This document shows, in pieces, positions 1 to 10,047 of a stretch of DNA of 64,000 nt. The translations under genes and the position numbers were made by a program. Position 1 is the first letter of the stretch. Each line of letters begins with the position of its first letter. Source of the stretch: JALOLG01 sp963776935 (GTDB lineage: Bacteria; Actinomycetota; Acidimicrobiia; Acidimicrobiales; Ilumatobacteraceae); assembly GCA_963776935.1 (NCBI GenBank), contig CAVZOP010000002.1, forward strand, positions 1,054,001-1,118,000, read 5' to 3'. The notes beneath the pieces were generated by a model. It was not told where the DNA came from. It was given only the letters and a program-made list of their open reading frames with translations, and ran no database searches.

Positions 1-1
1 C

Positions 2-2100
2 CCGTGGGACGCGATCGTCGGCCAGAACGACATCGCCCTCGACGAAGGGGTGACCTATCGCTACGCGTACGAGGTCTCGTCGAGCGTCGACGGCAAGAAC
101 GCGCGCTGCCCTCGTCGGGCTGTCGGTCGACCCGTTCACCGCCTACTTCACCGCCAACGAACTGCTCACCACGACGACCACGTCGTCGAGCAACACCTTC
201 GAGCAGCCGGCGACCACGGCCCAGGGGCAGGTGGCGTTCCAAATCGGCGGCTCACCGGATCCCTGGACGTTCTGCGTCGACAACGTCTCGCTCACCGGCG
301 GATCGGCGCCCGAGCCGTACGTTCCCGACACCGGGCCGCGCGTCCGCGTCAACCAGGTCGGGTACCTCCCCAACGGCCCGAAGGGCGCCACGCTCGTCAC
401 CGAGGCGACCGACGCCTTGGCGTGGGAGCTGACCGACGCCGCCGGGCAGGTCGTCCGGTCGGGCGTCACACAGCCGGCCGGGATCGACGTCACGTCGGGG
501 TTGAACGTTCACGAGATCGACTTCAGCCGGTACACCCGTCCAGGCGAGGGCTTCACGCTCACCGCCGACGGCGAGACCAGCCACCCGTTCGACATCTCGT
601 CGGCGGCGTACGAGCAGCTGCGAGTCGACGCCCTGTCGCTGTACTACCCCCAGCGCAGCGGCACGCCGATCCTCGGCTCGATCGCCGGCGCCGAATACGC
701 CCGCGCCGCCGGCCACGTGAGCGTGCCGCCGAACACCGGCGACGTGGCGGTGCCCTGCCAGACGCCGGAGTTCTCGCAGACGGTGTACGGCGAACCGTGG
801 ACGTGCGACTACACGCTCGACGTCACCGGCGGTTGGTACGACGCCGGCGACCACGGCAAGTACGTCGTCAACGGCGGCATCTCGGTGGCCCAGCTGATGA
901 GCACGTGGGAGCGCAACCAGAACACCCGCTTCACCGACCTCCAGGCGCTGGCCGACAGCACGCTCCCCGTCCCCGAGCGCGGCAACGGCGTCCCCGACGT
1001 CCTCGACGAGGCCCGCTGGGAGCTCGAGTGGATGCTCACGATGCAGGTGCCGACCGGCAAGCCGCTGGCGGGCATGGTGCACCACAAGGTGCACGACAGC
1101 CAGTGGACCGGCCTGCCACTCGACCCGGCAGCCGACGACAGGGTGCGCGAGCTGCACCGACCGTCGACGGCGGCGACGTTGAACCTCGCCGCTGTGGCCG
1201 CCCAGGGCGCCCGCGTCTTCGAGCCCTTCGACGAGGACTTCTCGGCCGAGCTGCTCGACGCCGCCCGAATCGCGTGGACGGCCGCCAACGCCAACCCGGC
1301 GCTGTACGCGCCCGCCGCCGACGGGAACTCCGGTGGCGGTCCGTACGACGACTCGGACGTCACGGACGAGTTCTACTGGGCGGCCGCCGAGCTCTATCGT
1401 GACGACCGGCGAGCTGCCGTACAAGCAGGCCGTCCTCGCGTCGCCGCTCCACGGCCCGGGCCAGATCCCGGTGGACGGGTTCGACTGGAGGACGATGGCA
1501 CCGCTCGCCCAGATCGACCTGGCGACGCTGCACAACGGCCTCCCCCAGCGGTGGCAGATCAGGAACTGGGTGCTCGCGGGCGCCGACGCGATCCTCGCCC
1601 TCCAGGACCAGCAGCCGTGGGGCCAGCCCTACGCCCCGGCGACCAACCAGTGGGCGTGGGGCTCGACCGCCCAGATCCTGAACAACATGGTCGTGCTGGC
1701 AACGGCGTACGACCTCACGTACGAGAACGAGTACCGGGACGGCGTGATCGCCGGCATGGACTTCCTCCTCGGCCGGAACGCGTTGAACATCTCGTACGTC
1801 ACCGGCTACGGCGACGTGTACTCACAGAACCAGCACAGCCGGATGTACGCCAACCAGCTGAACGCGTCGCTGCCGAACCCGCCTCCCGGCACGATCGCCG
1901 GCGGCCCGAACTCGAGCATCCAGGACCCCGTTGCGCAACGACTGCTCCAGGGCTGTGCGCCCCAGTTCTGCTACATCGACGACATCGAGTCGTGGTCGAC
2001 CAACGAGCTGACGATCAACTGGAACGCGGCCCTGTCGTGGATCGCGTCGTTCGTCGCCGACCAGGACGACGGCGGCCGGAGACCCCAGAACGCACGCTGA
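2..2100 (+). CDS. Glycoside hydrolase family 9 endoglucanase, 5' truncated, two frame breaks
   Basis: Secreted-type cellulase that hydrolyses beta-1,4-glucan. The start lies outside the window. Residues from base 2 resemble a carbohydrate-binding beta-sandwich, followed by the GH9 N-terminal Ig-like module (VRVNQVGYLP near base 340). The catalytic (alpha/alpha)6 domain follows with the WYDAGDHGKYV motif, whose Asp pair holds the base, near 835. The C-terminal NQHSRMYA and DDIESWSTNELTINWNAAL segments, the latter carrying the acid Glu, lie at about 1830-2040. The frame changes twice: near base 107, where dropping one t restores NARALVGLSVDP, and near base 1400, where dropping one g restores ELYRTTGELPYK. 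All catalytic blocks are present when the three frames are joined, so this is either a recent pseudogene or sequence error. The next gene follows by 77 bases. Confidence 0.88.
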
Positions 2101-2177
2101 CGGGCACCGTCAACGGCACATTGCGAGGCACCGCAACCGGCACTGTGATTCGGCAAACTGACCCTTAGAGTGCCTCG

Positions 2178-3110
2178 GTGCGCCTGGCCGAACGCGACGA
2201 CACCACGCTCGGGTTGACCGGCGCCGCGATCGCGGTCACCGCGTGGGGTGCGACAGGCGTCGTCATCAAGGCGATCGACATGGAGTCGATGTCGATCGCG
2301 TTCTACCGGTTCGCGATCTACGCCGTCGTCGTGGTGGTGTGGATGCGGGTGCGCAACGCGTGGCCGTCGTGGCACATGCTGCGCCACTCGCTCGCGGGCG
2401 GCGTGTGCCTCTCCCTCGACGTGGCGCTGTTCTTCACGGCCGTCAAGCTGACGACCATCGTCAACGCCACGATCATCAGCGCCCTCCAACCAGTCCTCGT
2501 GATGGCAGTGGCCGGCCCGCTGTTCGGCGAACGGATCCGTCGTCGCGACGTCGCCATCTCGATGGTCGCCGTGGCGGGCGTCGTGGCCGTCGTCGTGCTG
2601 TCGACCGGCAAGCCGGAATGGAACGGCGTCGGCGACCTCGCCGCCGTTGGCGCACTCATCGCCTGGACCGGCTACCTCGTGCTCTCGAAGCGCTCGGCGT
2701 CCACGATGACGTCGATGCAGTACACGGTGGGGACTGCGCTGTGGACCACCGCGTTCAGCCTGTTGATCGGGTTGGCGGTGGGCCACGACATGGGTCCGCC
2801 AGACGTCGGCGACTGGCTCCCACTGGCCGGTCTCGCGCTCATCGGGGGCGTGCTCGGGCACACGCTGATGAACTGGTCGCTGGTGCGGATCCCGCTGTGG
2901 ATCGGCTCGGCCCTGACGTTGCTGATCCCGGTCTCCTCGTCGCTGCTGGCGTGGGTGTTCCTCGGCGAGTCGTTGAGCCCGGGCCAGCTGGTCGCCATGG
3001 CGGTGGTGATCGGCGTGCTGGTGGTGCTCGTCCGTGGTCAGGCGCCTGCCGGCTCGCCGCCGATCAACACCGCGGCCGTCGACACGGTGTGCGCGGCACC
3101 CCCGACGTGA
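2178..3110 (+). CDS. EamA/DMT-superfamily permease
   Basis: Inner-membrane transporter of the drug/metabolite superfamily, 310 residues, the usual size for a two-EamA-repeat protein. About ten hydrophobic segments are visible, beginning with GLTGAAIAVTAWGATGVVIK and ending with LVAMAVVIGVLVVLV. Each half ends in the typical pattern with a G-E pair (PLFGERIRRRD and VFLGESLSPGQL). The start is GTG at 2178, giving an N-terminus about 10 residues before the first helix. The substrate cannot be read from sequence; family members export amino acids, metabolites or drugs. It lies 10 bases upstream of the luciferase-like gene on the same strand and may be co-transcribed with it. Confidence 0.85.
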   Translation: MRLAERDDTTLGLTGAAIAVTAWGATGVVIKAIDMESMSIAFYRFAIYAVVVVVWMRVRNAWPSWHMLRHSLAGGVCLSLDVALFFTAVKLTTIVNATIISALQPVLVMAVAGPLFGERIRRRDVAISMVAVAGVVAVVVLSTGKPEWNGVGDLAAVGALIAWTGYLVLSKRSASTMTSMQYTVGTALWTTAFSLLIGLAVGHDMGPPDVGDWLPLAGLALIGGVLGHTLMNWSLVRIPLWIGSALTLLIPVSSSLLAWVFLGESLSPGQLVAMAVVIGVLVVLVRGQAPAGSPPINTAAVDTVCAAPPT

Positions 3111-3120
3111 GCGATCCCGG

Positions 3121-4152
3121 ATGAGTGGGCCGGGCGACCCGGAACACCCGCGGCCATCGTTATCCGTGCTGGATCTGGCGGTGGTCAGCGACGGGACGTC
3201 CAGCGGCGACGCCCTCGACTCGACGACCGCCTTGGCGCGGCGGGCCGACGAGCTCGGGTTCCACCGCTTCTGGGTGGCCGAGCACCACAACATGCCGACC
3301 GTCGCCAGCACGTCCCCGGCCGTGCTCATCGCCCACCTGGCGGCCGCGACGCACTCGATCAGGGTCGGATCGGGTGGCGTCATGCTCCCGAACCACGCCC
3401 CACTCGCGGTCGCCGAGCAGTTCGCCCTCCTCGAGGCGCTGCACCCCGGCCGTATCGACCTCGGCATCGGTCGGGCACCGGGCACCGATCCGGCGACCGC
3501 CTCGGCGCTGCGGAGGTCGGCCCACCTCGAGGCCGTTGACGACTTCCCCCGCGATCTCGTCGATCTGATGGGCCTGCTCGGCGACGTGCGTCGGGAGCAG
3601 GGCATGTGGCGCCACTTCTCGGCGACACCAGTTGCGACGTCGACGCCGATGATCGGCCTGCTCGGATCGAGCGGGTACAGCGCTCAGCTGGCCGGGATGC
3701 TCGGTCTCCCGTTCGCGTTCGCCCACCACTTCGACACCGGCGGCACGCTGGACGCCCTCGATCTCTACCGCGAGCACTTCCGCCCGTCCGCCGCCTGGGC
3801 GCGCCCGCACGCGATCGTCACCGCGGGCGTGCTCGCCGCCGCCACCGACGCCGACGCGTTGCATCTCGCCGGCCCCGGCCGCCTGCTGCGCTACGGCATC
3901 CGGTCAGGGCGGTTCCTGCCGCTGTTGTCGCCGGACGATGCCGCGGCACACCCGAACCGGGACGACGCCTGGCGGATGCCGTCGAGTCAGATCGTGGGCT
4001 CGGTCGAGACCGTGATGGCGGGCCTCGCCGATCTGATCGTGGCCACCGCCGCCGACGAGGTGATGCTCAGCACGACCACGTACGGACTCGCCGAACGGTG
4101 TCGCAGCATGGAGCTGATCGCCGAGGCGTGGGGACTCCAACCGCGGATCTGA
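3121..4152 (+). CDS. LLM-class (luciferase-like) flavin-dependent monooxygenase, MsnO8 type
   Basis: 343-residue TIM-barrel flavoprotein of the bacterial luciferase-like family. The N-terminal LSVLDLAVVSDG, the FHRFWVAEHHNMPTVASTSP block, VGSGGVMLPNHAPLAVAEQF and DLGIGRAPGTDP are hallmark segments of the MsnO8-like branch, which usually uses FMNH2 and oxygen on unknown organic substrates. The ATG at 3121 is chosen because conserved sequence begins about 15 residues later; a longer in-frame extension overlaps the preceding permease and lacks family similarity. The substrate is unknown. The 138 bases to the next gene hold no recognisable element. Confidence 0.85.
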   Translation: MSGPGDPEHPRPSLSVLDLAVVSDGTSSGDALDSTTALARRADELGFHRFWVAEHHNMPTVASTSPAVLIAHLAAATHSIRVGSGGVMLPNHAPLAVAEQFALLEALHPGRIDLGIGRAPGTDPATASALRRSAHLEAVDDFPRDLVDLMGLLGDVRREQGMWRHFSATPVATSTPMIGLLGSSGYSAQLAGMLGLPFAFAHHFDTGGTLDALDLYREHFRPSAAWARPHAIVTAGVLAAATDADALHLAGPGRLLRYGIRSGRFLPLLSPDDAAAHPNRDDAWRMPSSQIVGSVETVMAGLADLIVATAADEVMLSTTTYGLAERCRSMELIAEAWGLQPRI

Positions 4153-4290
4153 CGTGCGTCACGCCGCCGCAGCCTGTCGAGTCGACCCTGACCCTGCGGC
4201 GAACTGCGAGACGGTGCGCGCCGCTATCGTTGCCGGACCACTCGACCCGACCCCCAGGCCAGCAGGCCGGACGCTCATCGGAGCAACCCC

Positions 4291-6268
4291 TTGGATCGCA
4301 ACTCGCTTCTCGACGCTCTCGAATCCCTCGCCAAGAGCCACACGTGGACGTGGACGTACGACCTCCGTGAGCTGTTCGACGGGCTGACCGACACCCCGGC
4401 GCATCCGGTGGCCACGGTCGCCGCCCTCGACGACGATCGCCTCGACGCACTGCTCGCCGACGACGACGCCATCGCCGTGGTCCAGCGCGGCATCGATTCG
4501 CTGACGACCGCGAATGCGACGACCGGCCCCGTGGAGATCGCCTACTTCTCGCCGGAGTTCGGGATCTCCGAGCTCGTGCCCCAGTACTCGGGTGGTCTCG
4601 GCATCCTCGCCGGCGATCACGTCAAGGCGTCGAACGACCTCGCCATCCCGCTCGTCGGCGTCGGGTTGTTCTACCGCGAGGGCTTCTTCCGTCAGGACGT
4701 CACCGACGGCCACCAGGTCGAACGCTACGAGCGCTACGAACCGACCCAGTTCGGCGCTGTCGAGGCGGCGGCTCCTGTCGACGTGCCGATCGCCGATCGC
4801 GACGTCACGGTCCGGATCTGGCTGATGTCGGTCGGTCGGGTGCAGCTCGTGCTGCTCGACACCGACCATCCCGACAACTCCCCCGAGGACCGCCGCATCA
4901 CCGATCGGCTGTACAGCGGCGATCGTCGCCACCGCATCGAGCAGGAGTTGGTGCTCGGTGTGGGTGGGGTGCGGGCCCTCGCCGCGCTCGGGCTGTCACC
5001 TCGTGTCTTCCATCTCAACGAGGGCCACGCCGGGTTCCTGATCCTGGAGCTGCTCGACCGCCGCATCGCCGACGGTGAAACCCTCGACGAGGCAGCGCGC
5101 CAAGTCCGTCGCCAGCTGGTCTTCACGACCCACACCCCGGTCCCTGCCGGTATCGACCGCTTCCCGCGCGAGATCTCGTCCGAGCACCTGCAACCGTGGG
5201 CCGATGCCTGGCGGCTGCCCGTCGCCGACGTGTTCGAGCTCGGCCGGGATCCGAGCGAGGAGCCGCCCGAGTTCAACATGGCGGTGTTCTGCCTGAGCTC
5301 GTCGGCACGCGCCAACGGCGTGTCGAAGCTGCATGGTCGGGTCAGCCGCGAGCTGTTCGCTCACGTGCCCGGCGGCGACGCGATCGGTTCGGTCACCAAC
5401 GGCGTGCACGCGCGCGACGTGGACCGCACCGCCCCTCCAGGAACTGCTGGATCGGACGTGTGGCCCGACCTGGGCCGACGGCGACGCCGACGCGTGGCGG
5501 CGTGTCGGCGATCTCGACGACGACGCGGTCCGCGACGTGCGCCGCACCGGGGGCTCGCTCCTCGCCGCGATGGTGCACGAACGGACCGGCACGACGTTCG
5601 ATCCCGACGTGCTCACGGTCGGTTTCGCCCGCCGATTCGCGACGTACAAGCGGGCGACACTCCTGTTGCGTCATCGCGACCGGCTGTTGAACCTGCTCGC
5701 CGACGACGCGCGGCCGATCCAGTTCGTGTTCGCCGGCAAAGCCCATCCCAACGACGACCCAGGCAAGGCATTGCTCGCCGAGGTCGTCGCGTTCGCCGCG
5801 TCCACCGATGCGCTCGAGCGGTTCGTGTTCGTGGCCGACTACGACATCGAGGTCGCCCGGGCGATGTACGCGGGATGCGACGTGTGGCTCAACAACCCGG
5901 TCCGGCCCCACGAGGCGTCGGGGACGAGCGGCGAGAAGTCGGCCCTCAACGGTGGGCTCAACTGCTCGATCAGCGACGGGTGGTGGGACGAGATGGCCGA
6001 CGGCCGCAACGGATGGACGATCCCGGCCAGCGCGTCCGTCGAGCCCGCCGTTCGCGACCGCGCCGAGTCGGCCGCCGCGCTCGATCTGCTGGCGGGCGAG
6101 ATCGTGCCGACGTACTACCGCGACGGCCAGCCATGGTCGACGGAGTGGCTCGATCGGGTGCGTCACTGCTGGACCGACCTCGGCCCACGCGTCACGGCGG
6201 CACGGATGGTCTCGGACTACTGGGAGCAGTTGTACCACCCGACGATCGAGGCCGCGACCCAGCCCTGA
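4291..6268 (+). CDS. glgP: Alpha-glucan (glycogen/maltodextrin) phosphorylase, one frame break
   Basis: Cytosolic GT35 phosphorylase of the shorter TIGR02094 type, which releases glucose-1-phosphate from alpha-1,4-glucan. Visible blocks are EIAYFSPEFGISELVPQYSG, GGLGILAGDHVKASNDL, HLNEGHAGF, TTHTPVPAGIDRF, and the PLP-lysine region EASGTSGEKSALNGG near base 5920. The frame changes near base 5417: the first frame reads SVTNGVHAR, and dropping one g from a CG run restores TWTAPPLQELLDRT in the next frame, which runs to the stop. Everything else is intact, so sequencing error is the likelier explanation. The start is TTG at 4291; no better ATG is in frame. It opens the glycogen block with glgB 35 bases downstream. 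Confidence 0.88.
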
Positions 6269-6303
6269 GGTGACGGTTCGCAGCTATAGGGTTGATCACT
6301 TCG

Positions 6304-8175
6304 ATGAGCCCACGCCCCGCATCCCCCGTACCGGCTCTGGCCGCCGATGACCTGTGGCGATTCGGCGAAGGCACCCACGATGGCCTCGCCTACCTCCTGG
6401 GTGCGCACGCCGGTGCCGACGGCACCACGTGTCGAGTCTGGGCGCCCTCGGCGCGTTCGGTGTCGGTGGTCGGCGACTTCGACGGCTGGTCGAGCGACGG
6501 TGTCGCGCTCACCCCGTCGCCGGCCGGCATCTGGTCCGGGCGTGTGGACGAGGCCAACGTCGGGAACCGCTACAAGTACCGCATCGTCACGACGAGCGGT
6601 GCGGTCCTCGACAAGAGTGACCCGTTCGCCTTCGCCGCCGAGGAGCCCCCGCGCACCGCCTCGGTGATCGCCACCCTCGACTACGACTGGGGCGACAGCG
6701 AGTGGATGGCGCAGCGCGCCGCGCGCAACCGCTATGACGCCCCGATCTCGACCTACGAGATGCATCTCGGGTCGTGGCGGTACGAGCCCGGCGGCTACCG
6801 GGCGATCGCGGTGCAGCTCGCCGACTACCTCGAACGCACCGGGTTCACCCACGTCGAGTTGATGCCGGTGATGGAGCACCCGTTCTACGGGTCGTGGGGG
6901 TATCAGACGACGGGCTACTTCGCGGCGACGTCTCGCTACGGCAGCCCGCAGGACCTGATGTTCCTGGTCGACCACCTCCACCAGCGCGGCTTCGGCGTGA
7001 TCCTCGACTGGGTGCCATCGCACTTCCCGACCGACGCCCATGGACTCGCCGAGTTCGACGGTACCCATCTGTACGAGCACGCCGATCCACGGCTCGGGTT
7101 CCATCCCGACTGGAAGAGTGCGATCTTCAACTACGACCGCCACGAGGTGCGTAGCTTCCTGCTGTCGAGCGCCCGCTTCTGGGTCGAGCGCTACCACGCC
7201 GATGCGATCCGCGTCGACGCCGTCGCGTCGATGTTGTACCGCGATTACTCGCGGGCCGCTGGGGAATGGATCCCCAACCAGCACGGTGGACGCGAGAACC
7301 TCGGCGCGATCGCGTTCTTGCAGGAGTTCAACCGGCGCGTGTACCTCCACCATCCCGACACGTTCACCGTCGCCGAGGAGTCGACCGCCTGGCCGGGCGT
7401 CACCCATCCGACCGACGGTGGCGGGCTCGGCTTCGGGTTCAAGTGGGACATGGGATGGATGAACGACACCCTCGAGTACTTCCGCCGCGACCCCGTGCAC
7501 CGCCGATGGCACCACGGCGAGTTGACGTTCCGATCGGTCTATGCGTTCACCGAATCGTTCGTGCTGCCGCTCTCGCACGACGAGGTCGTCCACGGCAAGG
7601 GATCGTTGCTCTCCCGTCAGCCCGGTGACCGCTGGCAGCAGTTCGCCGGTCTGCGTCTGCTCTTCGGCTACCAGTACGGCCAGCCCGGCAAGAAGCTGAT
7701 CTTCATGGGCGCCGAGCTCGGGATGCCCGGGGAGTGGAACCACGAGCGTGAGCTGCCGTGGGAGCTCCTGCAGGTCCCCGAGCACTCGGCAGTCCTCGAC
7801 TGGGTCGTGGCGCTCAACGACCTGTACCGCAACGAGCCGGCACTCCACCGCAACGACGGTGCGGCCGACGGCTTCCGATGGGTCGTCGGCAACGACGACG
7901 CCAACAGCGTCATCGCCTTCCTCCGGCTGGCGACCGGGCAGCGGCCGGTGCTGGTCGTGTGCAACTTCACAGCCGTGCCCCGCGAGGGCTACCGGATCGG
8001 CGTTCCGGTCGCCGGGCGTTGGAAGACGCTCCTCAACAGCGACGAACACCGCTTCGGTGGCGGCGGCATCGTCACCGCGGTCGCCGAAGCCGAAGCCGTG
8101 GCCGCCCACGGACACGACCAATCGCTCTTGATCGACGTGCCGCCGCTGGCGGCAAGCTTCCTCGCGCCTGGCTGA
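6304..8175 (+). CDS. glgB: 1,4-alpha-glucan branching enzyme
   Basis: GH13 branching enzyme, 623 residues, which cuts alpha-1,4 chains and re-attaches them as alpha-1,6 branches. A CBM48 module (CRVWAPSARSVSVVGDFDGW) precedes the catalytic barrel. Barrel motifs are VELMPVMEHPFYGSWGYQ, DWVPSHF, IRVDAVASML (nucleophile Asp), TVAEESTAWPGV (acid/base Glu) and LPLSHDEVVHGKGS (third Asp). It lacks the extra N1 domain of the longer actinobacterial enzymes. ATG at 6304 is preferred over an upstream in-frame TTG at 6292. It lies between the phosphorylase and a TIR protein, with glgX converging from the other strand. Confidence 0.95.
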   Translation: MSPRPASPVPALAADDLWRFGEGTHDGLAYLLGAHAGADGTTCRVWAPSARSVSVVGDFDGWSSDGVALTPSPAGIWSGRVDEANVGNRYKYRIVTTSGAVLDKSDPFAFAAEEPPRTASVIATLDYDWGDSEWMAQRAARNRYDAPISTYEMHLGSWRYEPGGYRAIAVQLADYLERTGFTHVELMPVMEHPFYGSWGYQTTGYFAATSRYGSPQDLMFLVDHLHQRGFGVILDWVPSHFPTDAHGLAEFDGTHLYEHADPRLGFHPDWKSAIFNYDRHEVRSFLLSSARFWVERYHADAIRVDAVASMLYRDYSRAAGEWIPNQHGGRENLGAIAFLQEFNRRVYLHHPDTFTVAEESTAWPGVTHPTDGGGLGFGFKWDMGWMNDTLEYFRRDPVHRRWHHGELTFRSVYAFTESFVLPLSHDEVVHGKGSLLSRQPGDRWQQFAGLRLLFGYQYGQPGKKLIFMGAELGMPGEWNHERELPWELLQVPEHSAVLDWVVALNDLYRNEPALHRNDGAADGFRWVVGNDDANSVIAFLRLATGQRPVLVVCNFTAVPREGYRIGVPVAGRWKTLLNSDEHRFGGGGIVTAVAEAEAVAAHGHDQSLLIDVPPLAASFLAPG

Positions 8176-8223
8176 CGACCGCCCCTCGCGTTCCGATCGG
8201 GTCCGACGCGCGACAATTCGAGC

Positions 8224-10047
8224 GTGAGTGACGAACGCGTCGCGCCTGGCGAATCCGCTGACGATGGGTCAGCGCCGGTTCGCGTGTTCATGTCGTACCG
8301 GCGCGCCGACGATCACCATTTCATCGGACGGCTGCACGATCGTCTGTGCGGAGCGTTCGGCGACGACATGGTGTTCCGCGACATCGACTCGATCCCGGCC
8401 GGCACGAACTTCCGCAGTGTCATCTTGCGCACGCTCAACGAAGTCGACGCAGTCGTTGCCGTGATCGGCCCGCGATGGGCCCGCGACGCCGACGGTGTGG
8501 ATGCCGACTACGTGTACCTCGAGCTGGCCGAGGCGCTGAAGCAGAGCAAGCCGACGATCCCGGTCCTGATGGAGGAGACGTCGATGCCCGCATCGGACGC
8601 GCTCCCCGCCGACCTGCGCCCGCTCACCGAGATCCAAGCGATCTCCGTGCACGGTGATCCAGCGTTCCGGCGCGACTCCTCACGGCTCATCGACGTGATC
8701 CGCGACGCGGTCACGACAGACCGCGCCCGCGTCGCCCAGCAGCGACGGGTCGCCGAGGAACACGCAGCTCGCGCCGAGGCCGAACGAGCCGAGCGTGAGC
8801 GCCTCGCCGATCAGCTCCGCGCCGAGGAGCGCGCCGCCCGACTGCGGCTGGCGGAGTTGGAGGAGGCTGCGGCTCGACGGCAGATCGAGCTCGAGAGCGC
8901 GCGGCTCGCCGCGATCGCCGAGCAACTCCGCCTCGCCGAGGCAGCCGACGCCGAGACAGGCAACGTCGAGCCAGCCGACGCCGGGGCGCCCACATCGGTG
9001 GAGCAGGACCACGTCGACGAACCGGTCGCGGCCGTGACCCCGCCCGCCGATTCGGTCGCCGCGGCAGCGGAGCAGGACGCCATCGACGAACCGGTCGCGG
9101 CCGTGACCCCGCCCGCCGAATCGGTCGCCGCGGCAGCGGAGCAGGACGCCATCGACGAACCGGTCGCGGCCATCACCCCGCTGGTCGAATCCGTCACCGC
9201 GCCAGCCGCGCCGAGTGTCACTTCGCGACCCACCACCGAAGACGGATCCGAGCAGCTCCGGTTGCAGGCACTGATCGTCGTCGCCCTCGTCCTCGGGGTG
9301 GTCGCGATGGTCGTCGATCGCTCGTATCGAGATGCGACGTTCGACGAGCTGAGCGCGAGCTGGAAGATCGACGTCACGGCGTGGATCTTCGCGCTGGCGG
9401 TCGGCGTTCCGCTGCTGCTGCGCCGCTGGCCGGACCCGCAGCAGCGCGTGCTCGTCGGCGTCACCGTCTCGACGTTCTTCTTCGCGTTCCTTCAAGGGGC
9501 GACGGCGCTGCGGTACGGCACGACCGGATACGAGGAGGGCACCTGGTTCGCCGTCCGGCTGCTCCAGTCGGCGTGTCTTCTCGGCGCCTGCTGGAGCGTC
9601 CGTCATGGTGCCGGCGCACCCATTCGGGCGTCGCGATCGGTCAGGGTCGCGCTGACCGCGCTCGCGGCCGCGTGCGGCGTGCTGTTGACGGCTGCGACCG
9701 TCGCCCAATGGGATCACAGCCAGGAGCTCATCGACACTGGCTACGTCGCCGACCGCACGCCGCTCGCGATGTGGCTCGCGGGCCTCGTGCTCGGGCCGAT
9801 CGTGATCACCGTGGGTCTCGCGGCACGCGGATCGACGGCGGCGCACCTGACGCTGGCGACCATCGCGACGCTCAGCACGGTGGTCTACCTCTCGCAGACG
9901 TTCATCATCGACGAGGTGTTCGATTCCGACGGATCGCTCTGGGCGTGGACCGCCGTGGCGTACATCCCGTTGGCCGCGGTGGCGTGGTCGACGGGCACGG
10001 CGGCGGCGCGGCGGGGCGATCCCGGCCCGTCACTCGACGCGGCGTAG
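8224..10047 (+). CDS. TIR domain / coiled-coil / repeat / polytopic membrane protein
   Basis: 607 residues with an unusual order of parts. A TIR_2-type domain covers about residues 19-160 (VRVFMSYRRADD, FRDIDSIPAGTNF, ADYVYLELAEAL); Glu100 sits where bacterial NAD-hydrolysing TIR domains keep their catalytic glutamate. An Arg/Glu/Ala-rich coiled coil covers 165-245. A 23-residue unit ending in DEPVAAVTPP then repeats almost three times (259-325). Eight hydrophobic segments follow from residue 347 to the C-terminus. The GTG start at 8224 lies 49 bases after glgB, and the 3' end overlaps convergent glgX by 18 bases. TIR domains in bacteria act in NAD-depleting defence or as scaffolds. The membrane half matches no family I recognise, so a role in membrane sensing or defence is inference. 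Confidence 0.75.
   Translation: MSDERVAPGESADDGSAPVRVFMSYRRADDHHFIGRLHDRLCGAFGDDMVFRDIDSIPAGTNFRSVILRTLNEVDAVVAVIGPRWARDADGVDADYVYLELAEALKQSKPTIPVLMEETSMPASDALPADLRPLTEIQAISVHGDPAFRRDSSRLIDVIRDAVTTDRARVAQQRRVAEEHAARAEAERAERERLADQLRAEERAARLRLAELEEAAARRQIELESARLAAIAEQLRLAEAADAETGNVEPADAGAPTSVEQDHVDEPVAAVTPPADSVAAAAEQDAIDEPVAAVTPPAESVAAAAEQDAIDEPVAAITPLVESVTAPAAPSVTSRPTTEDGSEQLRLQALIVVALVLGVVAMVVDRSYRDATFDELSASWKIDVTAWIFALAVGVPLLLRRWPDPQQRVLVGVTVSTFFFAFLQGATALRYGTTGYEEGTWFAVRLLQSACLLGACWSVRHGAGAPIRASRSVRVALTALAAACGVLLTAATVAQWDHSQELIDTGYVADRTPLAMWLAGLVLGPIVITVGLAARGSTAAHLTLATIATLSTVVYLSQTFIIDEVFDSDGSLWAWTAVAYIPLAAVAWSTGTAAARRGDPGPSLDAA
9001..9204 (+). repeat. 69-bp in-frame tandem repeat, about 2.9 copies, inside the TIR gene
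   Basis: Copies begin at 9001, 9070 and 9139. The first two are nearly identical; the third diverges after the DEPVAA codons. The period is a multiple of three, so copy-number change would alter linker length between coiled coil and membrane region without breaking the frame. Confidence 0.9.

Noticed and set aside
6217..8121. Long minus-strand open frame of over 600 codons opposite glgB
   Set aside because: It mirrors the codon structure of glgB, has Arg/Val/Glu-rich non-domain sequence and no family match; it is a GC-driven shadow.
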